DNA of 64,000 nucleotides from Faucicola osloensis_D (GCA_020041925.1 CP083409.1); one strand, 5' to 3'; positions 15,466 to 24,739 are shown, counted from the first letter of the stretch. The notes: generated from the letters alone by a model not told the origin. Numbers and translations are program-made.

Positions 15466-17058
15466 ATGTTAAATAATATGCTAATTGAAGGTGAAGTGAC
15501 CAACGAATTGTCTGATGGACATAATTTATATGAACAAAGTGATATCAGATACTCTTTAATGGGATACGCTTTTAATTTTAATGATGATGTGTGGAAGTTA
15601 TCAAGCAATACAAGTATTAATTGGAAATTGCTAGAAGCAATTAAAGGTGTTCATCCTGATGTTAAAGTTGGGTTAAGGCAAATTATTGCTGTAGTTGCTG
15701 AAAGAAACTCTGCAAGCACAGCGATGCGTTATTATGATTTATTTAAGAGTGTGGTTTTAAAAAATCCATCTTACAAAGGTGAAATTATAACTGGCTTGCT
15801 TTTTTTGAATATTAGGTCAGGTATGAATAAAGATGAGGACTATAAGCTTGGTGGGATTAGGACTTTATTAAAGAAATGGCAGAAGCTCGGTTTTGTTGGG
15901 ATAGAAGATAATATTACTGATACACTGGATAAATTAACAATTAAAGGAGTAGTGAAAGGTAAAGCAGTAAGAACCAAAGACCCCTTCAAAGGTGCATACA
16001 CAGTTACTGAAAAGCAATCTTTAATGAACTGGGCAAACAATGCCTTTAAAGACAATATTTTGAACCTAGAAGAATTTACATTATTCTGCCTGCTTATGTG
16101 TACAGGTAGAAGACCGATCCAAATTTCTATGTTAAGGCATGGCGATGTTTTGGTAAAAAATAATCAGGGTAAAATTGAATATAGTCTAAACATTCCTCGT
16201 GCAAAACAAAAAAACTCATTTTTTAGACAAGAGTTTAGAGAGCTTTATATTAACGAAGATTTGTATTTGATTATTAAAAATCAAATGAAATCTGTGCAAG
16301 AATTTGCGACTCGTCATATCCAAAATTTAGAACAAAATGACGTAAACCAATTGCCAGTCTTTATCAATAAGGAAAACTTGTTATCAGTAAAAAGCATTGC
16401 CGAATTTCGTAACAAGTTAAAATATCAACCTGATTTTTTTCACATTACTAGTACCAAGATTAATAATATTTCGCAAAAAATCACTGATAAGTGTCAAGCT
16501 GTTTCCGAAAGAACAGAGGATTTTATCAATTTTTTTCCTTATAGAGCTAGAAGAACGTTAGGAACAGATTTGGCACGACAAGGAATTGGAGGTGTGCAAA
16601 TTGCTCATTTGTTAGACCATACCGATACGCAAAATGTGGATGTTTATACTGAAGATACCATTGAACAATCACTGCGTATATTTGAAGCAATGGATAAGCC
16701 GATGAATCTATTAGCTGATATGTTCGCAGGGAGAATTATTCGACATGAATCAGAAGCAATAAGAGCTGATGATATTAACAGCCGCAAGTTTAAGAGTGAT
16801 GTTAAGCAAATTGGAAACTGTGGTGGAAGTCCTGCCTGTCAAAACGGTATAAAAGCTTGTTTAATTTGTTCTAGTTTTCAGCCATTACTTGATGCTGACT
16901 GGAATGGGCTTTTAGAAGATTTAAACCAAGAACGTTTATTTCAAAGTAAAAATGGGGCAAGTGAGCTAGTTTTAAGTTCTTATGATTTACCTTTAGCAAA
17001 TACGGCTGCCATCATGCAATCATGTAATAAGATTTTGGTGGATGAAAGCTATGGCTAA
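15466..17058 (+). CDS. Tyrosine recombinase B with altered HxxR box and Cys cluster
   Basis: A protein of about 530 residues. The frame is open from a TTG at 15460, but ATG 15466 is preferred because AAGGA at 15453-15457 is then spaced 8 bases away. Catalytic elements are Arg in TGRRPIQISML, RARRT, His in LLDHTDTQNVDVY and Tyr nine residues on. In the HxxR box the His is replaced by Tyr (FPYRARRT). The C-terminus has a cysteine group (NCGGSPACQNGIKACLICS) that could bind zinc. The end overlaps the third recombinase gene by 17 bases. It probably works in a complex with its neighbours, since one consensus residue is changed. Confidence 0.87.
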   Translation: MLNNMLIEGEVTNELSDGHNLYEQSDIRYSLMGYAFNFNDDVWKLSSNTSINWKLLEAIKGVHPDVKVGLRQIIAVVAERNSASTAMRYYDLFKSVVLKNPSYKGEIITGLLFLNIRSGMNKDEDYKLGGIRTLLKKWQKLGFVGIEDNITDTLDKLTIKGVVKGKAVRTKDPFKGAYTVTEKQSLMNWANNAFKDNILNLEEFTLFCLLMCTGRRPIQISMLRHGDVLVKNNQGKIEYSLNIPRAKQKNSFFRQEFRELYINEDLYLIIKNQMKSVQEFATRHIQNLEQNDVNQLPVFINKENLLSVKSIAEFRNKLKYQPDFFHITSTKINNISQKITDKCQAVSERTEDFINFFPYRARRTLGTDLARQGIGGVQIAHLLDHTDTQNVDVYTEDTIEQSLRIFEAMDKPMNLLADMFAGRIIRHESEAIRADDINSRKFKSDVKQIGNCGGSPACQNGIKACLICSSFQPLLDADWNGLLEDLNQERLFQSKNGASELVLSSYDLPLANTAAIMQSCNKILVDESYG

Positions 17059-19228
17059 TATTATTGCATTTAAGCCAAAACACCAGTTGGAAAGCGAAAA
17101 AAACCTACAGGATTTTATTAATCGTGCAAAAAATGACCTAACTATTTATGAAGAACAAGGTGGATTTGATGTTACCAACTGGAAAATGATGCAAAGTAAT
17201 GGTAGAAGGTCATCTATGGAATTTACAGGATTTGCTCCTAAAGGTAAGAAAAATGGATTGCCTATGCAACAGCCTTATTTAGATTTCGCTAGAGCTTATA
17301 TGCGTGATTTGCAAACTTGGAAGGAAAGAACCCCTGCATCGTACATGCTAGTGCTGAAATGCGTTTATGAAGCACTTCTAGCAGTTTATGGAAAAGCAGA
17401 TATATTATTCATAGACGGTGCGGTGTTAAATAAGGCAATTGAACATTTAGAATCAAAGGTCGGTAAGGACGTGTTGTATAGAGCAGGGCAAGCACTAGAA
17501 AAGCTCATAGCTGACCTAGCAGAATATGGTATCAGTTATAAAATTTCAACTTGGAAGAGCCATTGGAAACGACCAAAAGAAAAAGCTATAAGAACTGATT
17601 TGGAATCAATGCAGTGGCAAGAACATAGACTATTAAGTGATTCTCAAATTCACGGATTAGCTGACAGCTTTCTTCGAGCAGAAACACCTTATCAAAAGTA
17701 TTATTCTGCTTTGGTAGTTCTACTGATGGCAACACCTTGTCGTGGTGGAGAGCTACAATTTTTAACGACAGATTGTTTAGTTGAAGATGAAGGCATGGTA
17801 TGGGAAAAAAATGAAGATAGTGGTGAGCTAGAACCTGTTAATAAAAAAGTCCTAAAAATCAATTGGTATGCTGAAAAAAATGGCGGATTTATTTCAAAGC
17901 CGATACATCCGATAATGGAGGATACTGTAAAAGAAGCTGTAAGACGCTTAGTTGAAATTGGTGAACCTGCTAGAAAAGCAGTTCAGTGGGCGATTGACAA
18001 TCCTGAAAAATTTTACCGACATGATGGTTGTATAACAACTAGTAATCATGGTGAAGATGACCCTTTAACTGTTAGTGAATTTTGTTCGGCTATGGATATT
18101 GCTTACGATAATATTTCTCTTGTTACTCAAAATAGCATTCATATACAAGACATTAAATCATTTAGAAAGCAAAAATGGATTCTTGAATTAATCAAAGGTA
18201 GAAAACACATCACCTATCGAGATTTAGCTAAATTCACGATTGAAAAATATCGCAAAAAATTTAAGAATTATCCCAAACTTAGTGAGTCAAATGAATATAT
18301 CTCAAAAGCATTATGTTTAGTTAGAGAAAATGAATTTCATCTTAAGTTTGGTGTAAAACATTATAGTTTTGAGATTCCAAATCTGAATGTATTAAATAAG
18401 GCACTAGGTGCAAAGCATGACCGACTCAAAATAGACTCAAAGAAAAGTCAGTCCGAAACTTTATTTAGTAGTCTTGGTATTAAGGATGAAAATGGTGAAC
18501 CATTGGTTTTGACCAGTCATCAAATTCGAGTGTGGTTATCAACGCAAGCAGAACGTGGGGGTATGGATGCACATGACCTTGCACGATTTGCAGGTAGGGC
18601 GAGAATTGCAGATAACAAAGCGTATGATTTAAGAACGATAAAGGAAAAACTTAATGAATCAAGAAAAATTCTAGCGATTGCAACAGAACGAGAAGATGGT
18701 ACAAAAGCGTTAGATGCTGTAGAGCGGAGTTTACCTGTTTCTTTTGAAATGCTAGGTAATAAAAACCGTATTGGTACTGTACAATTGACTGCCTTTGGTT
18801 TTTGTGAGCATGATTGGTGGATGATACCTTGTTCAAAATCAGGTGAGTGTTTGAGTTGTAAAGAACACGCTTGCGTGAAAGGTTTACCAAAATCATTGGA
18901 GAGATTGAAAGATTTTGAACAGTTTCAAATAAAAGAGCTACAAAGAGCTTATGATCAAGTCATTATAAACAAACAAGGAAATGAGGCTTGGTATCACTAC
19001 CATGCGAGAAAATTAGCCATTATAAAAACACTGATTACTATGATGGAATCTGACGGCTTACCTGATGGATATATTATTCGCATTCCTGAAGAGTTAGACG
19101 AGAGTATGATTAAAACAGCCTTGCAAGAGCGTGGATTAGAATCAAAAGTTGAAGAAAGCTCAATCACTAGAAACATTCTTGAAACCACAGAACAAAATTT
19201 CTTAGCTATTTTACAGGGTGGGCTATGA
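17042..19228 (+). CDS. Tyrosine recombinase C, large, with Arg in the second-His position
   Basis: A 728-residue protein, far larger than ordinary integrases. The start at 17042 overlaps the previous gene; ATG 17051 is an alternative. The catalytic region shows Arg in TPCRGGELQFL, HxxR in TSHQIRVWL, and FAGRARIADNKAYD, where an Arg stands in the place of the usual His/Trp nine residues before the Tyr. Past it is a cysteine/histidine cluster (CEHDWWMIPCSKSGECLSCK) likely to bind metal, then a helical tail. The stop overlaps the next gene by four bases (ATGA). Together with the two preceding genes it forms a trio that I infer acts as one integration machine. Confidence 0.85.
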   Translation: MKAMANIIAFKPKHQLESEKNLQDFINRAKNDLTIYEEQGGFDVTNWKMMQSNGRRSSMEFTGFAPKGKKNGLPMQQPYLDFARAYMRDLQTWKERTPASYMLVLKCVYEALLAVYGKADILFIDGAVLNKAIEHLESKVGKDVLYRAGQALEKLIADLAEYGISYKISTWKSHWKRPKEKAIRTDLESMQWQEHRLLSDSQIHGLADSFLRAETPYQKYYSALVVLLMATPCRGGELQFLTTDCLVEDEGMVWEKNEDSGELEPVNKKVLKINWYAEKNGGFISKPIHPIMEDTVKEAVRRLVEIGEPARKAVQWAIDNPEKFYRHDGCITTSNHGEDDPLTVSEFCSAMDIAYDNISLVTQNSIHIQDIKSFRKQKWILELIKGRKHITYRDLAKFTIEKYRKKFKNYPKLSESNEYISKALCLVRENEFHLKFGVKHYSFEIPNLNVLNKALGAKHDRLKIDSKKSQSETLFSSLGIKDENGEPLVLTSHQIRVWLSTQAERGGMDAHDLARFAGRARIADNKAYDLRTIKEKLNESRKILAIATEREDGTKALDAVERSLPVSFEMLGNKNRIGTVQLTAFGFCEHDWWMIPCSKSGECLSCKEHACVKGLPKSLERLKDFEQFQIKELQRAYDQVIINKQGNEAWYHYHARKLAIIKTLITMMESDGLPDGYIIRIPEELDESMIKTALQERGLESKVEESSITRNILETTEQNFLAILQGGL

Positions 19229-19659
19229 AACCAAAATTAATCAATGAGAAAGAACTCAAAATAATCGAGGACATTTTAGCTAGATGGAATGGTAAATTGA
19301 CTTGGGATGACTTTACTAGCAAAGTTGCCAAAAAGCTTAATTTACCTTCTTTGTCAAAATTTACACTAATGGGTTATCCTGAGATAAAACAGGCATTTCT
19401 TACAAGAAAACAAACCCTTAAAGAAGTTCACATCAAGACCATTGTATTTACACAGTCAGGTGAAGACGTGACTATTGAGATGTTAATCAAGGAAAATGAA
19501 GCTTTAAAAGAACAGCTAAGAATGGTAAAGAACGACATCAAAATTTTAGAAACAAATTATGCAGATAAATATAGAACGTGGGCATATAACTTGAGTTTGA
19601 TGCCAAATGTTGATATGTCAAGACTTAACGACCCTTTACCCAAAATTGACCATGACTAA
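19225..19659 (+). CDS. Small coiled-coil accessory protein of the recombinase module
   Basis: A 144-residue basic/acidic protein translationally coupled (ATGA overlap) to recombinase C. The N-terminal 60 residues look like a small helical domain (LARWNGKLTWDDFTSKVAKKL). Residues 85-115 form a coiled coil (IEMLIKENEALKEQLRMVKN). Its place and size recall TnpC of Tn554-type modules, which aids the recombinases, but sequence kinship is not something I can show. I do not recognise a named family. It is the last gene of the module; a 151-base gap follows. Confidence 0.75.
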   Translation: MKPKLINEKELKIIEDILARWNGKLTWDDFTSKVAKKLNLPSLSKFTLMGYPEIKQAFLTRKQTLKEVHIKTIVFTQSGEDVTIEMLIKENEALKEQLRMVKNDIKILETNYADKYRTWAYNLSLMPNVDMSRLNDPLPKIDHD

Positions 19660-19711
19660 ATTATGGTTGTGTTGTTTGCAATAAAAAACGCTATTCTAGC
19701 GATTTAAATTC

Positions 19712-19735
19712 GAGATGGTATGTTGGTACTATCTC
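19712..19735 (+). promoter_or_regulatory. Imperfect palindrome upstream of the methyltransferase operon
   Basis: GAGATGGTA and TACTATCTC form an inverted repeat with one mismatch around a 6-base centre. It lies 76 bases before the first restriction-modification gene, in the only gap between the recombinase module and that operon. It could be an operator or an RNA hairpin; no T-tract follows, so it is not a terminator. Confidence 0.4.
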
Positions 19736-19810
19736 ATCTTTAAAATCAAATACACGCTTTCCTATGAGCAAATAGCTATATCAGAATAAACAGTTAGGTA
19801 AATAATAAAT

Positions 19811-20497
19811 ATGTCGGCAGAAATATCCCAAATAAAATCAAAAAAACGTACTCGTGACTACGGTGAGGTATTTACCAATAACCGTGAAATCAATGCGATG
19901 CTTGATTTGGTTAAAGATGAAAGCGAGCGTGTGGATTCAAGATTTTTAGAACCTGCCTGTGGTACAGGGAATTTTTTGGCAAAAATATTGGAACGTAAAC
20001 TTAAAACAGTCAACCGTTTAAGTAGAAAGAATCAAACAAACTACGAGAGATATGCTATTTTAGCAATATCTTCAATTTATGGCATTGAGCTGCTTGAAGA
20101 TAATCTTATCGAGTGTCGCAAACGCCTGTACGATATTTTGGTAAAAGATTATGAAAGCAAATATAGCAAAATCCAAGAAGATTTTATGAACACAATTGAA
20201 TACTTATTGAGAACCAATATTTTGCATGGTGATGCGTTGTCACTAAAGCAAAACAATGGCGAACCAATTGTTTTTCCCCAATGGGCTTTCATCAATAATA
20301 ATTTGGTTCAACGTCACGACTTTGTATATGAGTATCTAATGCCGTCAGAAGCAGAATCCGAAAACTTATTGTCTGAGGAAGAAAGGGGTTCTTATGTGTA
20401 TTCAGAAACAGGCGAGCGAAAATTTTTTCCAAAATCGTTTAAATTATATGCGCCTACACATTTTTTAAAGCTATGGGAACAGTCGTATGGTAACTGA
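19811..20497 (+). CDS. Small methyltransferase-fold subunit lacking the NPPY motif
   Basis: A 228-residue protein with a clear AdoMet-binding motif I (LEPACGTGNFLAKIL, about residues 40-54) after a typical N6-adenine-MTase lead-in (YGEVFTNNREINAMLDL). It has IYGIELLEDNLIECRKRL as the acidic motif II region. The catalytic (D/N)PP(Y/F) motif is absent; the equivalent area reads VFPQWAF. Thus it can probably bind AdoMet but not methylate adenine alone. It overlaps the next gene by 11 bases in another frame. Because the downstream protein has its own complete N-terminus, a frameshifted single gene is unlikely. I infer a two-subunit methyltransferase. Confidence 0.8.
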   Translation: MSAEISQIKSKKRTRDYGEVFTNNREINAMLDLVKDESERVDSRFLEPACGTGNFLAKILERKLKTVNRLSRKNQTNYERYAILAISSIYGIELLEDNLIECRKRLYDILVKDYESKYSKIQEDFMNTIEYLLRTNILHGDALSLKQNNGEPIVFPQWAFINNNLVQRHDFVYEYLMPSEAESENLLSEEERGSYVYSETGERKFFPKSFKLYAPTHFLKLWEQSYGN

Positions 20498-22121
20498 AAA
20501 TCCATTTAACGAAGCATTATCAGAGAATCAAGATAAAGGTCAGCTAAGTCTATTCGTTAATTATAATCCTGATGTCCTAAATTGCTTGGCGAATCTATCA
20601 AGTGATGAAGTTTTTACCCCACCTAATATCGCTAACCGTATGTTGGATTTATTGCCAAAAGAGCTATGGTCAAATAAAGATGCAACTTTTCTTGACCCAT
20701 TTTGCAAGTCAGGGGTATTTTTAAGAGAAATTGTATTACGTCTCAATGAAGGTCTGAAGTCACAAATACCTGATGAACAGGAACGCTTTAACCATATTTT
20801 GAGCACACAGGTATTTGGCATTGGTATTACACAGCTAACAGCATTGATTTCTCGTAGGACAGTGTACTGCACTAAACAAGCGAATGGTAAATTATCTGCT
20901 TGCACAGTTTTTAAAGATGAAAACGGCAATATTTTTTATGAGCGATTAGAGCATCGTTGGAGCAATGATGGTAAATGTGAAGAATGTGGTGCATCTAGGG
21001 CAGAATATGACATTATCTCTGAAAATAGAGAGAACCATGCGTATGCTTTTATTCATGGCAATCCTTTGGCATTATTAGAAAGTCGTTTTAAAGAATTGGG
21101 GAAAGAAATGAAATTTGATGTGATTATCGGCAATCCACCTTACCAGTTAAATGATGGTGGTGGAGTTGGTTCAAGTGCAAAACCAATATATCAACTATTT
21201 ATTCAACAAGCGAAGAAATTAAATCCCAATCATTTAGTGATGATTGTGCCCTCTCGTTGGTTTTCAGGAGGTAAAGGACTAGATGAATTCCGTGATGAAA
21301 TGCTTGATGATAACCGAATGAAGGAAATTCATGATTACCCCAATGCCTCAGAATGTTTTCCTGGACCAGAGATTAAGGGTGGCGTAAATTATTTCCATTG
21401 GGAAAAAGCTTACCAAGGTGATTGTACAATTAATACTTATGAAAATCATAAATGTATTTCAAGCATGAAGAGAGCTTTAAGAGAAAAAGATTCTGATATA
21501 TTGATTCGTTATAACGAAGGTATTGAAATCTTAAAGAAAATTAAAAAGATCCAAGAACCTAGTTTTAACGAACTTATCAGTGCAAATGACCCTTTTGGTT
21601 TTGATGTAAGGGTTACAGGAAGCTATAGACGAGTAAAGCCTAAATTCAAGAAAGAATTTTTTGAAGGTTCAGTTAAGTTTTATTATAACGGCTGGAAAAG
21701 AGAAGGATTAGGTTATATGGAAAAAGATAAAATTACTAAAAATACTGAATGGGTGGATAAATATAAAATTTTGATTCCAAAAGCTTGGGGTGAAGGTGAT
21801 TCTAAAACCGACAGATTAAGAGGTTTTATTGCTGAAGTTCCTTCTTGCTGTACAGAAACTTATTTGGTAATTAATCCTACTGATAATAGGGACGAATGTG
21901 AAAATATTTTAACTTATATTAACACTAGATTTTTTCATTTTATGACATCACTTGGGAAAATAACTCAAAATACTATGAAAAAAGCTTATCAATTTGTACC
22001 TATGCAAGACTTTTCAAAACCTTGGACGGATGAAGAACTTTATAAAAAATATAAACTAACCAAAAAAGAAATCGCCTTTATCGAAAAAATGGTTCGTCCA
22101 ATGGATTCAGAACAGGATTAG
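20487..22121 (+). CDS. Eco57I-type DNA adenine methyltransferase subunit
   Basis: A 544-residue protein. The catalytic motif NPPYQL appears in FDVIIGNPPYQL (about residues 210-221), followed by the family's IVPSRWFSGGKGLDEFRDEM. The C-terminal part, ending in FVPMQDFSKPWTDEELYKKY, is the recognition-type region of COG1002-like modification enzymes. The AdoMet motif I is degenerate: DPFCKSGVFL, with Lys where Gly is expected. A CEECGASR segment suggests a small metal site. It is coupled to the upstream subunit and lies three bases before the helicase gene. It likely modifies adenines to protect the host, with target choice residing in this protein since no separate specificity subunit is present. 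Confidence 0.88.
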   Translation: MVTENPFNEALSENQDKGQLSLFVNYNPDVLNCLANLSSDEVFTPPNIANRMLDLLPKELWSNKDATFLDPFCKSGVFLREIVLRLNEGLKSQIPDEQERFNHILSTQVFGIGITQLTALISRRTVYCTKQANGKLSACTVFKDENGNIFYERLEHRWSNDGKCEECGASRAEYDIISENRENHAYAFIHGNPLALLESRFKELGKEMKFDVIIGNPPYQLNDGGGVGSSAKPIYQLFIQQAKKLNPNHLVMIVPSRWFSGGKGLDEFRDEMLDDNRMKEIHDYPNASECFPGPEIKGGVNYFHWEKAYQGDCTINTYENHKCISSMKRALREKDSDILIRYNEGIEILKKIKKIQEPSFNELISANDPFGFDVRVTGSYRRVKPKFKKEFFEGSVKFYYNGWKREGLGYMEKDKITKNTEWVDKYKILIPKAWGEGDSKTDRLRGFIAEVPSCCTETYLVINPTDNRDECENILTYINTRFFHFMTSLGKITQNTMKKAYQFVPMQDFSKPWTDEELYKKYKLTKKEIAFIEKMVRPMDSEQD

Positions 22122-22124
22122 ACT

Positions 22125-24641
22125 ATGAGCAATGAATTACTCACTACCCAACTAAAAAAGCCTACTATTTACGCATATAGTGATACCCGATACGAAGGTA
22201 AACTTAAGGTCGGCTACACTGCTGTCAAATCAGCAGAAGAGCGTGTTAAGGAACAATTTCCAGTCATCACACCAACCCAAAGTTGGACTATCGTATTGGA
22301 TGAACCTGCAATCCGTGATGATGGCTCATTCTTTACCGACCATGACGTACATAAAGCACTCAAAAAACATGGTATTGAGCGTGACTTAGGCGAGTGGTTT
22401 GATTGTGATGTAAAAGCCGTTCAAGCAGCACTCATGGAAATCCGTACTGGTAAGCCTAACATCGAACATCGCACCCAAAGTTTTAAAATGCGTCCTGAGC
22501 AACAAGAAGCCGTTGAACGTACAGCTCAGTATTTTACCAACATAAAGCAAGATGAAGCCTATCGTAACAAAGAACCGCATTTTTTGTGGAATGCCAAAAT
22601 GCGTTTTGGTAAAACGTTTACCGCCTATCAACTGGCAAAAAAAATGGGTTGGAAGAAAATACTAATTTTGACTTTCAAACCTGCGGTGCATAACGCATGG
22701 CAAGAAGACCTAGAAAATCATATTGATTTTGAAGGTTGGCAGTTCGTCAGTAATAACGAAAATACCTTAACCTATGAAGAAGCAGATAAAACTAAACCTA
22801 TCGTTTGCTTTGGCTCATTCCAAGACTATCTTGGTAAAAATAAAGCCACAGGTGGTATTAAAACCAAAAACGAATGGGTACATGTTACTAATTGGGATTG
22901 TGTGATTTTTGACGAATATCACTATGGGGCATGGCGTGAAACCGCCAAAGACTTATTTGATAATGATGAAGCCAAAGGTGAGCAGGAGTACGCATTATCG
23001 AGTGATTTGAAGAATTTCGATGAAGAATTACTACCCATTACTACAGAGCATTATCTTTATTTATCAGGTACGCCATTTAGAGCGTTAAATTCAGGCGAAT
23101 TTATCGAAGAGCAAATCTATAACTGGACTTACTCAGACGAGCAAAAAGCCAAGGAAGAATGGCACGACAAGCACCCTGATGAGCCAAATCCTTATGCTAG
23201 TTTGCCAAAAATGGTCATGATGACTTATCAGCTACCTGATGCTGTTAAAACTATCGCCCAGCAAGGGGAATTTAACGAATTTGACTTAAACGAGTTTTTC
23301 TTTGCAGAAGGTACAGGTAATGATGCTAAGTTTAAACATGAAGAGTATGTGCAAAAATGGCTTGATTTAATGCGTAATGCTCTGCCTGATGCTTATGTCG
23401 ATAGCTTAAAGCAAGGCAGACAAAAACCGCCTATGCCTTTCTCTGATGTCAATTTATTAGGTAACTTACTGCATACCTTTTGGTTTTTGCCGTCAGTTGC
23501 TTCATGTGATGCAATGGAGAATTTACTAAAACAACGACAAAATGTGTTTTATCAAGATTATCAAATTGTCAATGCGTCAGGTACAAAGGCAGGTATTGGT
23601 AGTGAAGCTATTCCACCTGTTAAGCGAGCAATGGGTAAAAATCCATTGGCAAGCAAAAGTATAACGCTATCTTGCGGTAAATTAACCACAGGTGTCTCTA
23701 TTGCCCCTTGGACGGGCATACTTATGCTACGCAACATGACCAGTCCTGAAGGCTATTTTCAGGCAGCCTTTAGGGTGCAAACACCTTGGGTCATGCGAGG
23801 TCATAATCCAAATGACCCAAACAATGAAGAAATAATTAAAGAACTTTGTTATGTCTTCGATTTTGCACCAACACGAGCGTTACGGCAAATTTCAGACTAT
23901 AGTTGTCGTCTCAATGTTGGCGAGCAAAGTCCCGAAAGGAAAGTAGAAGACTTTATCCAATTTTTGCCAGTGTTAGCTTACGATGGCTCAAGTATGCGTC
24001 AGATTGACGCTGCTGGAGTGCTTGATATTGCCATGCAAGGTACAACCGCTACTTTACTTGCTAAACGTTGGGAAAGTGCTTTATTGGTCAACGTGGACAA
24101 TTTTACCTTACAACGGTTCTTGGATGATGAAAATGCCATGAAAACGTTGCAAAAAATCGAGGGTTTTCGCTCTATCAACAAAGACATCGAGACCATTATC
24201 AATCGCTCAAACGAAGTTAAAAAAAGCAAAAAGGATAAAAATGATGATGAAACAATGACGAAAGGCGAGAAAGATGAACTTAAAGCTAAAGAAAAAGAAA
24301 TGAAAGACCTTCGTAAAAAAATTCAAGAGAAGCTCATTAAATTTGCTACACGTATCCCAATCTTTATGTATTTGACCGATTATCGAGAACATACCCTACA
24401 TGATGTCATCACCCAACTTGAGCCACAACTGTTCGAGCGTGTCACAGGTTTAACACAAGCAGATTTTAGACTGCTAGTGAACTTGAACTTATTTAACGAA
24501 TCATTGATGAATGATGCTGTCTATAAATTTAAACGCTATGAAGACGCTAGTACCAGTTATCATACGATGGATTGGGAACGGCATGAAACCGTGTTCTTAT
24601 ACAATACCGAAGTAAGCCGTGAGTTGCTTGAGAAAAACTGA
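22125..24641 (+). CDS. GIY-YIG-like / DEAD-box helicase restriction subunit
   Basis: An 838-residue protein. Residues 10-100 resemble a T5orf172/GIY-YIG domain (TIYAYSDTRYEGKLKVGYT, then EERVKEQFP). A superfamily-2 helicase follows: Walker A in AKMRFGKTFTAYQL (about 154-167), DEYH box in VIFDEYHYGAW (about 260), LYLSGTPFRA (about 312) and the arginine-finger region QAAFRVQTPW. A charged coiled coil covers about 690-745. With the two methyltransferase subunits just upstream this makes a complete restriction-modification-like operon: methylation, translocation and probable cleavage. Whether the GIY-YIG-like domain is a nuclease is uncertain; I cannot see every catalytic residue. A hairpin with T-tract follows the stop. 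Confidence 0.85.
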   Translation: MSNELLTTQLKKPTIYAYSDTRYEGKLKVGYTAVKSAEERVKEQFPVITPTQSWTIVLDEPAIRDDGSFFTDHDVHKALKKHGIERDLGEWFDCDVKAVQAALMEIRTGKPNIEHRTQSFKMRPEQQEAVERTAQYFTNIKQDEAYRNKEPHFLWNAKMRFGKTFTAYQLAKKMGWKKILILTFKPAVHNAWQEDLENHIDFEGWQFVSNNENTLTYEEADKTKPIVCFGSFQDYLGKNKATGGIKTKNEWVHVTNWDCVIFDEYHYGAWRETAKDLFDNDEAKGEQEYALSSDLKNFDEELLPITTEHYLYLSGTPFRALNSGEFIEEQIYNWTYSDEQKAKEEWHDKHPDEPNPYASLPKMVMMTYQLPDAVKTIAQQGEFNEFDLNEFFFAEGTGNDAKFKHEEYVQKWLDLMRNALPDAYVDSLKQGRQKPPMPFSDVNLLGNLLHTFWFLPSVASCDAMENLLKQRQNVFYQDYQIVNASGTKAGIGSEAIPPVKRAMGKNPLASKSITLSCGKLTTGVSIAPWTGILMLRNMTSPEGYFQAAFRVQTPWVMRGHNPNDPNNEEIIKELCYVFDFAPTRALRQISDYSCRLNVGEQSPERKVEDFIQFLPVLAYDGSSMRQIDAAGVLDIAMQGTTATLLAKRWESALLVNVDNFTLQRFLDDENAMKTLQKIEGFRSINKDIETIINRSNEVKKSKKDKNDDETMTKGEKDELKAKEKEMKDLRKKIQEKLIKFATRIPIFMYLTDYREHTLHDVITQLEPQLFERVTGLTQADFRLLVNLNLFNESLMNDAVYKFKRYEDASTSYHTMDWERHETVFLYNTEVSRELLEKN

Positions 24642-24664
24642 TAGGCTTTTTATTGCGTTTTAGG

Positions 24665-24698
24665 AGCAGCTAAGGTTATTTGGTATTAGTTGCTTTTT
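24665..24698 (+). terminator. Terminator between the R-M-like operon and the Gabija-like pair
   Basis: AGCAGCTAA (24665-24673) and TTAGTTGCT (24686-24694) pair fully in RNA, counting one G-U, and run into TTTTT. It suggests the two defence systems are separate transcription units. A weak promoter candidate, TTGGTA-17-GATTAT, overlaps it and precedes the next gene. Confidence 0.6.
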
Positions 24699-24739
24699 AT
24701 TTGATTATATAAAATTCATTTTCGGGGAATGATTGAAAA

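Noticed and set aside
19811..22121. Idea that the two methyltransferase genes are one gene broken by a frameshift
   Set aside because: Each protein has its own lead-in and its own motif I region, so joining them would duplicate the N-terminal part; the overlap looks like normal translational coupling.
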